A stretch of DNA of 39,935 nucleotides. It comes from Desulfurococcales archaeon (GTDB taxonomy: Archaea > Thermoproteota > Thermoprotei_A > Sulfolobales > NBVN01). The stretch covers positions 1 to 39,935 of the forward strand of contig JAMOOZ010000175.1 in NCBI GenBank assembly GCA_027064885.1, in the 5' to 3' direction. Position numbers and translations under genes: made by a program. This document shows positions 1-10,043 of this stretch, piece by piece. Position 1 is the stretch's first letter, and every line of letters starts with the position of its first letter. The notes beneath the pieces are model-generated. The model was not told the DNA's origin and made no database searches. It was given only the letters and a program-made list of their open reading frames with translations.

Positions 1-2
1 CA

Positions 3-1058
3 CATTATCCTAACGTGCCAGTAATATTTAATGTCCCACCCAACGTACGTGATGATTCGGCAAAGAAGTTCGACGACCCGCTAGGATGGTGGGGGAAAGT
101 AAGCCTCGATGAAATAATCAGGAGGAGAGCTCAGCAAGTAGCATCAATAGTCAAGGTTAAGGTCACAGATCCCTTCAAGCTCTACGATAACGAGGTAAGC
201 GTGGCTGCAGTATCACTAAAGCCCGTCGAGAGTGAAGCGGTGTTACGTAGACCGCCGAGACCCAAACTAACCTTCAGCGCCGGACTAGACCCTGTAGGGC
301 CGGCGGCCGAGGCGGAGGAAGTGCGTGTGGTCGGTAACGTATGCCTTCCTCGACCTTTAGAGAAGATCATATGGGATGATTTGCCAGCACATGAAGGTGC
401 TGTAGAGCTATATAAAAAGAACATCGACATATACACGATCATCAGGGCGTTTAGCTTAGGCCTGCTAGGACGCGTCCGCGGGAGGAAACTAGTGCCCACT
501 AGGTGGGCCATAACGGCTGTCGACAGAACTCTGAGTAACTACATGCTAAGAAGGGTAAGGACGCTACCAGAAGTAAATGACGTTGAACTTTATGAGGGTG
601 AGTACATAGGTAATAGATTCAAGGTGATATTGTACCCCGGCAGACCGTTAATAGAGTGGGTTGAGATATGGTACCCATTAACGGTATTCACTCAAGCTGC
701 ATCAAGACCTCTCATAATATACAACAAGGCATCACCCCTAGGAAGAACCGAGACCTTAGACGGCGGTTTCGACGCCGCTAGGTTTGCTGTGATCGAGCAC
801 CTCAATAGGAGGGGAAGGAAAGCAGCAGCGATAGTGATTAGGGAAATAACTCCGCAATACTACGCAAGCGTTGGGAACTGGCATATACGTGAAACCGTAC
901 GGAACGCTCTGTCCCGGCCGCCGCGTAAGTACCGCTCACTAATGAACGCCGTGAAGGACGCGGTAGCTAACATGAATCCCTCAACACGTAAGGAAGTTCT
1001 CGAACTCCTGATACCGGTGAAGTACAGGAAGCTTGATGACTTTATCCACAGACCCTAA
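3..1058 (+). CDS. nreA: Archaeal DNA-repair protein Nre, 5'-truncated by the window
   Basis: The frame is open to the left edge (His-Tyr-Pro-Asn precedes the first internal GTG at 15), so the true start and the N-terminal zinc-finger region known for this family lie outside the window. About 350 residues are present. Recognised by the conserved core around KLVPTRWAITAVDRTLS and by downstream blocks such as EWVEIWYPLTVF and GRTETLDGGFDAARFAV. Nre proteins are archaeal factors linked to DNA-damage tolerance that bind the sliding clamp PCNA through a C-terminal PIP box. The last residues here, KYRKLDDFIHRP, look like a degenerate PIP box (K-x-x-L-D-D-F-I). That clamp interaction is inferred from the family. 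Confidence 0.85.
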   Translation, partial: HYPNVPVIFNVPPNVRDDSAKKFDDPLGWWGKVSLDEIIRRRAQQVASIVKVKVTDPFKLYDNEVSVAAVSLKPVESEAVLRRPPRPKLTFSAGLDPVGPAAEAEEVRVVGNVCLPRPLEKIIWDDLPAHEGAVELYKKNIDIYTIIRAFSLGLLGRVRGRKLVPTRWAITAVDRTLSNYMLRRVRTLPEVNDVELYEGEYIGNRFKVILYPGRPLIEWVEIWYPLTVFTQAASRPLIIYNKASPLGRTETLDGGFDAARFAVIEHLNRRGRKAAAIVIREITPQYYASVGNWHIRETVRNALSRPPRKYRSLMNAVKDAVANMNPSTRKEVLELLIPVKYRKLDDFIHRP

Positions 1059-1129
1059 ATCAGGTACTGGACGCGGTCTCCAGCTTTTTAAGGTATTAAT
1101 GCCTAAGCCCTCACACCGGGGGAGAATAC

Positions 1130-1306
1130 GTGAGAAGGTTAGTCGTTTACGTGGGGTACGACAGGAAAAGCAGGTCCATCCTGCGTAGGGTTCGAAGATA
1201 CAAGGACTGGTTTGATGAAGTAACGATCGTTCAGATCCCGGAGAGCAGGCAGACGGTGCTTGACAGGCTTTCAATACCCTCGGTCATGATCGAGGAAATT
1301 AGGTGA
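1130..1306 (+). CDS. Small hypothetical protein, 58 aa
   Basis: A GTG-started frame of 58 residues beginning MRRLVVYVGYDRKSR and ending SVMIEEIR. A purine-rich GGGGGAGAA sits just upstream (from 1118) as a ribosome binding site. It is basic in the first half and acidic at the end, with alternating hydrophobic stretches (LVVYV, VTIVQI) that suggest a small alpha/beta fold. No cysteines or membrane segment. I do not recognise the family. It follows nre on the same strand after a 71-bp gap and converges with the Cys-rich gene on the other strand. Support is the start/RBS arrangement and the protein-like composition. Confidence 0.5.
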   Translation: MRRLVVYVGYDRKSRSILRRVRRYKDWFDEVTIVQIPESRQTVLDRLSIPSVMIEEIR

Positions 1307-1321
1307 GGTTTCACGTTATAT

Positions 1322-1732
1322 TCACTCGCTTGACTTTATGGTTACACCTATTTTCCTGTAAGGGCATTCTCTCCAATGGTTTTCACAAAGAGGTACCTCA
1401 TACCTAGTTAAGTACCTCCCTAAGACATCACATGCCGCTAGGTAAGCACCACTCTCATCCTCCTCAACGACGAAGAACTCACACCCCGACTTGGGACGCT
1501 TCTTCTGCAGTGAATGCACAAGCAATAGAGGCCTCCCGTACTTACCACTTCTTCTCCTAACACCCTCTTCTCCCCTCTTCACTTCTGCCCTCTCTCTGTA
1601 GAAGGGGCATTTCTTATACACAGCCTCACTTCCTAAACAAACAGCGTTTATGACCGGGTCGCTTGAGGGCTCGCCTAACGCGGGAGAGTGGCAGTAACCG
1701 TCTCGGTACCAGGGGCACGGCAAAACTAACAC
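1322..1732 (-). CDS. Eight-cysteine protein with two tandem four-Cys modules
   Basis: 136 residues from a GTG start. Cysteines fall at 6, 14, 32, 42 and again at 84, 101, 116, 123, that is two sets of four. The first set opens CPWYRDGYC and closes KKCPFYRER; the second opens GCEFF and closes RECPYRK. Between them is a basic linker (about 47-82). This spacing suggests two separate metal sites (zinc or Fe-S), by inference. The same four-Cys arrangement occurs once in the neighbour at 2229. No signal peptide or membrane segment. Convergent with the 58-aa gene and divergent from the winged-helix gene at 1797. Function unknown. Confidence 0.7.
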   Translation of the reverse strand: MLVLPCPWYRDGYCHSPALGEPSSDPVINAVCLGSEAVYKKCPFYRERAEVKRGEEGVRRRSGKYGRPLLLVHSLQKKRPKSGCEFFVVEEDESGAYLAACDVLGRYLTRYEVPLCENHWRECPYRKIGVTIKSSE

Positions 1733-1796
1733 CCAGTAAGAGGGGAGGTTAATAACTTATAAGCTGTAAACCCAGATACCTTATAAGGGTTTAAAA

Positions 1797-2078
1797 ATGA
1801 GTGGCGAAAGAGACCTCGACCCTAGTAGGCGGCTCGGATTGCAGGTGGTTTACGAAGACTCCGAAGTTGTTGTAGTAAGGGCGCCAACAGAGGACCAGCT
1901 CGTCAATATACTAACGGACTTGCTTAGAGATAGACCTATGTCTGTTAAGGAACTCCACTCATTCCTTTCAGGACTAGCGAGCGAGGATAAGATACGCAGG
2001 GCCCTGACAAGGCTAGTCAACGAAGGAAGAGTATATGTGCTCGATGACGGGAGATTCACCATAGTCGGTCTAGAGTAA
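1797..2078 (+). CDS. Small winged-helix protein, 93 aa
   Basis: ATG start directly after a TTATAAGGGTTTAAAA stretch that can serve as promoter, giving a leaderless or nearly leaderless message. The N-terminal third holds a beta-rich segment (LQVVYEDSEVVVVRAP). Residues about 30-90 look like a winged-helix domain: helix QLVNILTDLL, turn, SVKELHSFLS, recognition-helix-like DKIRRALTRLVNEGRV, then wing strands VYVLDDGRFTIVGLE. Probably a DNA-binding or protein-interaction wing domain. Lacking an effector domain, it could be a general chromatin or transcription accessory protein. Role unknown. Confidence 0.65.
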   Translation: MSGERDLDPSRRLGLQVVYEDSEVVVVRAPTEDQLVNILTDLLRDRPMSVKELHSFLSGLASEDKIRRALTRLVNEGRVYVLDDGRFTIVGLE

Positions 2079-2228
2079 GAGGAATATCATTGGAAAAGTC
2101 AACGAGGAGAACGGTTTTCTAGGAACGATGATAGAATATTTGATGCAGAAGGAACCTGTATATAAGGCGTAATTTATTAATAATTTGTCTCTCTTACCTT
2201 ATTAGGCATATGTTGGAGGTGGTATCCC

Positions 2229-2558
2229 ATGAGCTCCCGAATAAGCGAGGAAGAGTTGAACAAGATGCTTTCAACCACAGCACCCGCTAAGGAGAAGGCA
2301 GACCCGAAGAAGAGATGGGTTGATCGGATGCTCAGGTCGGCCAAGAAGTACCACAAGATATGCCCATACTTTGACAAGAAAACTGGTAACTGCTTCATAA
2401 AGCAACTAAAGTTCACTAAGAACACTAGGTGTGATAGGGACGGCAGGTTCGACGGTTGCCCGGTCTTCATCGAGTACCTCGAGGAGAAGTACGAGTGGTT
2501 TAAGTCATCGGGCCAGACGCCCCCCGTGGACTTCAGGGATCTCACGATGTTCGTGTGA
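2229..2558 (+). CDS. Four-cysteine conserved crenarchaeal-type protein, 109 aa
   Basis: ATG start with a clear ribosome binding site (GGAGGTGG from 2215); an AT-rich TTATTAATAATTTG about 45 bp further up is a likely promoter. Cysteines at 45, 55, 68 and 77 form C-P-Y-F-x5-C-x12-C-x8-C-P-V-F, the same pattern of paired CP-aromatic ends as the two modules in the eight-Cys protein at 1322-1732. A charged helical N-terminus (residues 5-42) precedes the module and a Trp/Tyr-rich helix follows (EYLEEKYEWFK). Probably a metal-binding protein. Not a recognised enzyme family. It precedes argS by 35 bp on the same strand and may be co-transcribed with it. Confidence 0.7.
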   Translation: MSSRISEEELNKMLSTTAPAKEKADPKKRWVDRMLRSAKKYHKICPYFDKKTGNCFIKQLKFTKNTRCDRDGRFDGCPVFIEYLEEKYEWFKSSGQTPPVDFRDLTMFV

Positions 2559-2593
2559 GCTCGACAGCGCTTGAAATGTAACGGTGATGCTTA

Positions 2594-4534
2594 TTGACGA
2601 CCGCCGACCCTTACAGAGACTTACTTGAGACGATAGCTGAGTCTATATCCAAGGAGCTTGCGCGGTCACTAGGTGTTAATATACCGTCAGAGCTCATTAT
2701 GAGAGCTATCGAGGAACCGCCGCTGAGAAAGTTCGGAGATCTAGGTATACCTGTGCCTAGACTATCTAAGGAACTAGAGCTGGAATTCCAGGAAGTTGCC
2801 GAATTGGTTGAGGCTGGCTTAAGAAACATTGACGTAGTACACAAGGTCGCGCGTATAGGGCCTTACGTCGATGCCTTCATAGATATGGAGAAGTACGCGT
2901 CAAAGATCCTCGAGTCTCTTAAGGAGCTAAGTGAAAGTTACGGGGTACCGAGAGTCGAGAGGCCGCAGAAGATCGTTGTAGAGTACGTTTCAGCAAATCC
3001 CGTTCATCCACTCCACATTGGTTCGGGAAGGAATGCCGCGATAGGCGACTTCATCTATAGGATCCTAAGCATGGCGGGCCACAACGTCGAGCGCAGATAT
3101 TACATAGATGATATGGGTCTTCAGGTGGCTTACTTGGCGTACGGTTACCTCAAGCTAGGTAGGCCGAACCCGCCTGAGGGAATGAAGCCAGACAAGTACT
3201 ATGGGCTAATCTATGCTGCCACCGCAACAGTAGTGGATTTACTTGAAGTCAAGAGAAGGGTTGAAGCCCTAAGGGAAAAGGGCGGGCAAGAATACAGTGA
3301 CGCGTTAAGGGAACTTGACTCCTTAATGAGTGATCTGGCAAAGATACGGGAAAAGATACCCAAGGAAGTTGACAGGTTAATAGAGGAGATACCGAAGGAT
3401 GAGGATCCGAAGGCTTCCATAGGAGCATTAATGCGGGGTTATGAGTTCGGCAACAAGGAAGCGCGGGTAATGCGTGAAGTCTCCGAGAAGGTTATGGAGG
3501 GCATTAAGAGGACCTTGGCTAGGTTAGGGATTAATATGGACGTATGGGACTGGGAAAGCGACTTAGTTAGGGAAGGATTAGTCCAGAAAGTTCTTGAGGA
3601 GGCAAAGAAATCACCACACTTCATAATCCACAGAGGGGTGCCTGCCCTAGATTTCAAGGAACTCCTTAAGGATGAGGACCTGCGCCGCAGGTTAAGAATA
3701 CCTGAAGGACTGGAAATACCTCCATTAATACTCGTCAGGTCGGACGGAACAACGCTCTATACAACTAGGGACATAGCCTACACCCTAAAGAAGTTCAAGG
3801 AAGCTCAAGCAAGGAAAGTGTACAACGTGATCGCTATAGAGCAGACGTTACCGCAGGCTCAATTGAGGCTAGCCCTCTACGCTCTAGGATATAAGTTCGA
3901 GGCCGAAAACACCATTCACTACTCCTACGAAATGGTTAACCTTGTGGGTGCCTCAATGGCCGGCAGGAGAGGCAGATACGTCACAGTGGACGACCTCCTA
4001 GACCAGATGAAGGAAAGAATACTCAACATTATGAGCGAGAGAGGGTCGCGAAACGAGGATGTGGCGGAGAGGATGGCGAGGTCAGCCTTCAGATACATGA
4101 TGCTCTCAACATCACCTAACAAGACCCTAGTCTTCGACGTGAATAAGGCCCTAAACATACGTCAGGCGTCAGGCCCTTACATACAGTACACCTACGCTAG
4201 GGCTAAGGCAGTGCTCACCAAGGCAGGAGGGGTTCCATGGGATAGGCTGGAATTCAAAGGTGCAGGAGAGGGGCTACGTCGTGAACTCCTGTGGCTGCTC
4301 GGTAAGTTCCCCCACGTAATGAAGGAAGTGCTCGAAAGCCTGAGACCTGAAGACCTGGTTACGTACATAAATAAGGTCGCGGACACCTTCAATACATGGT
4401 ACGATGCTGAACCCATAGCTAAGGAACCGGATGAGGGGTTAAGGGCGCTCAAGCTAGCCATTACGTACGGCGTGTCTGTAGTACTAGCCAGCAGTATGAA
4501 GGCGCTAGGCATGGATGTTCTGGAGCGAGTGTAG
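2594..4534 (+). CDS. argS: Arginyl-tRNA synthetase
   Basis: Class I synthetase of 646 residues, a normal archaeal length, charging tRNA-Arg in the cytoplasm. The N-terminal ArgRS additional domain (about 1-110) is followed by the catalytic domain, with the HIGH-class motif as HPLHIGSGRN near residue 140. The KMSKS site is the degraded form usual in ArgRS, here MAGRRGRYVTVDDL. The C-terminal DALR anticodon-binding domain contains ASGPYIQYTYARAKAVL and ends SMKALGMDVLERV. The TTG start is chosen because GGTGATG lies 5-11 bp upstream and the protein begins where the domain should. Its partner substrate tRNA-Arg(CCU) is also encoded in this window (27197-27324). Confidence 0.95.
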   Translation: MTTADPYRDLLETIAESISKELARSLGVNIPSELIMRAIEEPPLRKFGDLGIPVPRLSKELELEFQEVAELVEAGLRNIDVVHKVARIGPYVDAFIDMEKYASKILESLKELSESYGVPRVERPQKIVVEYVSANPVHPLHIGSGRNAAIGDFIYRILSMAGHNVERRYYIDDMGLQVAYLAYGYLKLGRPNPPEGMKPDKYYGLIYAATATVVDLLEVKRRVEALREKGGQEYSDALRELDSLMSDLAKIREKIPKEVDRLIEEIPKDEDPKASIGALMRGYEFGNKEARVMREVSEKVMEGIKRTLARLGINMDVWDWESDLVREGLVQKVLEEAKKSPHFIIHRGVPALDFKELLKDEDLRRRLRIPEGLEIPPLILVRSDGTTLYTTRDIAYTLKKFKEAQARKVYNVIAIEQTLPQAQLRLALYALGYKFEAENTIHYSYEMVNLVGASMAGRRGRYVTVDDLLDQMKERILNIMSERGSRNEDVAERMARSAFRYMMLSTSPNKTLVFDVNKALNIRQASGPYIQYTYARAKAVLTKAGGVPWDRLEFKGAGEGLRRELLWLLGKFPHVMKEVLESLRPEDLVTYINKVADTFNTWYDAEPIAKEPDEGLRALKLAITYGVSVVLASSMKALGMDVLERV

Positions 4535-4613
4535 GTATGGTTAAAGCTTTAGTAGAACTCACTATTTGTGCCCTCTTTAAGCACATGAATTAAAATTTCA
4601 ATAGACAAAATTA

Positions 4614-4623
4614 GCTTATAAGC
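4614..4623 (+). promoter_or_regulatory. TATA box of cdc48
   Basis: Palindromic GCTTATAAGC preceded by AT-rich AAAATTA, 31 bp before the GTG start of cdc48. This is the classic archaeal TATA spacing for a very short leader. Confidence 0.6.
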
Positions 4624-4650
4624 ACCGTTAGGGACAATTTAATGGTGTGA

Positions 4651-6831
<2,181 letters not shown>

Positions 6832-6985
6832 GGTACGCCACAAACGCGATGAACACGTTTTAATCGCTTCATTCCTACTACTTGATTAATCCGTGGAGGT
6901 CGCTCCAGAGCGTGTTTTAAGTCACGTACTACGCATCCATTACTATTATTTGTCTTAAGCACTACAGTTGAGGGGTGCGGGCGTC

Positions 6986-9520
6986 ATGGGCAAGAAGGCC
7001 ATGGCGGAGATAAGGAAGAAGCTACGGGAAGTTGTTACGGAGGACTACAGGAAGTTTATCAAATATTACTTAGTGGACGTCAAGAGAATACAGGAGTTTA
7101 GGGAGCGCCGCCTAGTGCTGGTGTCAGGGAACGACCCAATTAAGGTGGGCGGCGTCACGGCTGATGTTGTGCTTAGGTTCATCAAGAAGTTAAAGAGAAT
7201 GGGGTTACTTAAGGGGCCCGTGCCGGTGCTCCACGTATTCCACGACGAGTTCCCGGACGCTAGGCAGCGCGCCAAAATACTGTCTAACGTACTGGGGAAG
7301 AACCCGGATGTAGACCTCACGCAGGCTGTGTACGAGGTCAGCAAGAAGTTCTTGGGCTCCACCTTTAAGGTACTGATAATGGATTTAGTTAATGACCTTA
7401 AGCCGAACGACGTTGGTCGGTTAATGGGTATCGTTGAGGGTGGTGGGATAATTGTTTACATGACTCCATCCCTCGAGAGATGGCCTAAACTAAAAACGAT
7501 ATTCCGCCAAAACCTAGCCGTGCCTAACCACCCCGAACCAAGGTATGTTTTCATATCCTACTTCATGAGGAAACTTATGGAGCATAAGGGAATATATATA
7601 TTCGACACCGATAACGGTAGGCTAATTAAGACAGGTTTCCTTAAGACAAAGAAGCGACGTAGAGCAAGAGAGAAGCTCAAGTTACCTAAGGATTCATTAT
7701 TTCCCAAGGAGGTTTACAGGGTTGCGTTAACCCAGGACCAGGTAAACGTAATCAAGCTGATAGAGGATAACCTCGTCCCTAAGCCCGGAAGGAGGAGGGT
7801 AGCCATAGTAATAACGGCTGACAGGGGAAGGGGAAAGTCATCCGCAGTAGGGATAGGGATAGTAGGCTTAATAAACGAGCTCATGAAGGTCAAGAACAAG
7901 GTCAGGGTAGCCGTAACCGCGTCAGCACCTCTTTCCGTCCAAGCATTCATGGAATTAGCTAAGAAGACACTTGACGCGGTTGGCCTCAAGTACAGGGAAA
8001 TAACGCGTGAGGGGCAGGTACTGGAGTTGAGGGGTGATAGGTTCAGCATAGAGTACTGGGAACCATACACGGTGCTGAGGCTAAACGTTGATGTCGTTGT
8101 TGTTGATGAGGCAGCAGGCATACCTGTCCCTCTGTTACATAAGATCTGGAGGAAATACAAGAGAACAATATATGCGACGACAATACATGGTTACGAAGGT
8201 GCTGGGAGGGGCTTCTCTATAAGGTTCCTCAAAAGGTTACAGGAGGATAAGAAGACTAAGCTAATACTGTATGAAATGAAGGAACCAATAAGGTACTCGG
8301 CTGATGACCCTATCGAGAAATTCCAGTTCGACGTCCTACTCCTGGACGCGGAGCCGGATCCGCTTGATGAAGAGGACCTGAAGGAAATAGAGGAAGGTAA
8401 CTTCGAGTACGTGAAGTATGATCCTGAATACCTCTTCTCGAAGGAAGGGGAGAAGGAGCTACGCTCCCTCTTCGGCATATACGTGCTGGCGCACTATCGT
8501 AACGAGCCAGACGATCTCGGCAGGATCGCTGACGCGCCACACCATAGTGTCAGAGCAGTTAAGCTCAAGAGAAGCGGGAAGATCGTTGCAGCAGTGCAGT
8601 TAGCTGAAGAGGGCGGATTAACGGATGACATTATAGATGAGTTACTCATGGGCGGTAAGATCCCGGGGAACATAATACCTGATAGGCTACTGAAGCATCT
8701 CCGCTTAAGGGACTTCGGGAAGGGCGTTGGGTGGAGGATAGTGAGGATCGCGGTGCATAGTGATGTGCAGGGGAAGGGCATAGGTACGTACGCGTTGCAT
8801 AAAGTTGTTGAGGAAGCTAAGGAGAAGGGCTATGACTGGGTAGGTGCGGGCTTCGGTATCAGTAAGGAACTCATGAACTTCTGGATAAAGAACGGATTCT
8901 ACCCGCTTCACATGTCCCCGGATCGTAACCCTGTCAGCGGAGAGTACACGTCGCTGGTGGTCAAGCCGCTCAGCAAGAAGTGGGAGGAGTTAGTGGTTAG
9001 AGGGATCAAGGAATTCAGTGTTAAGCTGATCGAGAGCCTGCATTCAGTATACAGTGATTTCGAACCTGACACCCTATACCTCCTATTCAAGAAGTGCTTA
9101 AGAAACAAGGAATACGCCTCCAAAATAACCGTATCTGAGGTTCAGGCATCAAGGCTTCAAGCATATGTTGAGGGAATAATGACGTTCGAGTCCGTAGGTG
9201 ACGTAATGACTCTATTAGTAAAGAAAGCGCTATTGATGGGATGGATAAGCGAGGTCGGCGAGCTGGAGTCCTCAGTAGTTATAGCTAGAGCACTTCAGGG
9301 GAGGGACTGGGCTTACATCTACGAAGAACTGCGCATAGGTAAGGTTAAGGCAGTAACGATCCTCAGGAAGGTTGCTGAGAGGCTCGGAATGCGGGCGGGG
9401 ATCATTGGCTCAGAACCAGAGGAGAAAGGCAAGGAATCACCAGACAGAGTACTTCCTCCTAGAGAGAAGGGTGTAAGTAGCACCAACAACAACGATGAGG
9501 GCAATGAAGGCCAAGACTGA
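6986..9520 (+). CDS. tmcA: tRNA(Met) cytidine acetyltransferase TmcA
   Basis: 844 residues. The enzyme makes N4-acetylcytidine in tRNA (and widely in RNA of hyperthermophiles) using acetyl-CoA and ATP. Domain order: N-terminal DUF1726-like domain (about 1-200); RNA-helicase-like ATPase with Walker A TADRGRGKSS near 280 and Walker B VVVVDEAAGIP near 375; GNAT acetyltransferase with the acetyl-CoA loop QGKGIG near 595; and a C-terminal tRNA-binding region. The ATG at 6986 is preferred over an in-frame TTG at 6968 because GAGGGGTG lies at 6970-6977, 8 bp before the ATG. The last about 30 residues (polar, Asn/Glu/Gly-rich, ending NNNDEGNEGQD) are low complexity and overlap the antisense gene at 9437-9886. 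Confidence 0.93.
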   Translation: MGKKAMAEIRKKLREVVTEDYRKFIKYYLVDVKRIQEFRERRLVLVSGNDPIKVGGVTADVVLRFIKKLKRMGLLKGPVPVLHVFHDEFPDARQRAKILSNVLGKNPDVDLTQAVYEVSKKFLGSTFKVLIMDLVNDLKPNDVGRLMGIVEGGGIIVYMTPSLERWPKLKTIFRQNLAVPNHPEPRYVFISYFMRKLMEHKGIYIFDTDNGRLIKTGFLKTKKRRRAREKLKLPKDSLFPKEVYRVALTQDQVNVIKLIEDNLVPKPGRRRVAIVITADRGRGKSSAVGIGIVGLINELMKVKNKVRVAVTASAPLSVQAFMELAKKTLDAVGLKYREITREGQVLELRGDRFSIEYWEPYTVLRLNVDVVVVDEAAGIPVPLLHKIWRKYKRTIYATTIHGYEGAGRGFSIRFLKRLQEDKKTKLILYEMKEPIRYSADDPIEKFQFDVLLLDAEPDPLDEEDLKEIEEGNFEYVKYDPEYLFSKEGEKELRSLFGIYVLAHYRNEPDDLGRIADAPHHSVRAVKLKRSGKIVAAVQLAEEGGLTDDIIDELLMGGKIPGNIIPDRLLKHLRLRDFGKGVGWRIVRIAVHSDVQGKGIGTYALHKVVEEAKEKGYDWVGAGFGISKELMNFWIKNGFYPLHMSPDRNPVSGEYTSLVVKPLSKKWEELVVRGIKEFSVKLIESLHSVYSDFEPDTLYLLFKKCLRNKEYASKITVSEVQASRLQAYVEGIMTFESVGDVMTLLVKKALLMGWISEVGELESSVVIARALQGRDWAYIYEELRIGKVKAVTILRKVAERLGMRAGIIGSEPEEKGKESPDRVLPPREKGVSSTNNNDEGNEGQD

Positions 9521-9886
9521 AGTACCTTCCGCGGTCAGCATGCCGACTTTCTCTGAAGCTATCAGAACATACTTTACATTGAACGTATACCTACTCACAT
9601 GGACTTCCACCTCTCCTTTTTCTTGACCTGGGCGAATGGCAGCCGAGATTATCTCAGCTAGTGTAGCGCTAGTTCTGGGAATTCGGAGGAGATACGGGTT
9701 AACGTAACTCACACTAGCACCCCTTGTGAGGTAACATGCTGACTCAGCGATCCTGCCGTCGCTTGTCACTAGCACATCACAGAAGAGCGTGTAGCTTCCT
9801 ATAGTTATGTAAACACCGTATTCATATACCGGTACATAAACCACGAGAGATAGAGCCATGGTTAGTGCCAGCACTTCCCTTAACAC
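9437..9886 (-). CDS. Secreted or membrane-anchored small protein, 149 aa
   Basis: GTG start. An N-terminal hydrophobic segment (about 4-20, VLALTMALSLVVYVPV) looks like a signal peptide, and a C-terminal membrane span (about 122-141, VLAFIALIVVVGATYTLL) is followed by a positively charged SRRKY tail. This is the topology of an archaeal surface protein with its bulk outside. Two cysteines (36 and 51) could form an extracytoplasmic disulfide. Family not recognised. The 3' end overlaps the last 84 bp of tmcA on the opposite strand. The membrane anchor lies in that overlap, so the coding potential is on this strand too. Confidence 0.65.
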   Translation of the reverse strand: MLREVLALTMALSLVVYVPVYEYGVYITIGSYTLFCDVLVTSDGRIAESACYLTRGASVSYVNPYLLRIPRTSATLAEIISAAIRPGQEKGEVEVHVSRYTFNVKYVLIASEKVGMLTAEGTSVLAFIALIVVVGATYTLLSRRKYSVW

Positions 9887-10043
9887 ATCACAGCACCTAC
9901 GCTACATGGTTGGTATGGTTAGTCCTTAATAAATAGAGCCTTAGGAACCAGTTAAGCATGTACCGCGGTTAGACAAAGGTCTAACACCTCTTTAACACTA
10001 TCTTTTAAATCTCGACCTCCCCTATAAGGCCCGGGGAGCCGCT

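Noticed and set aside
2079-2228. C/D box guide RNA suggested by GATGATA and TGATGC
   Set aside because: No CTGA D boxes at suitable spacing; the sequence is better read as promoter and leader of the gene at 2229.
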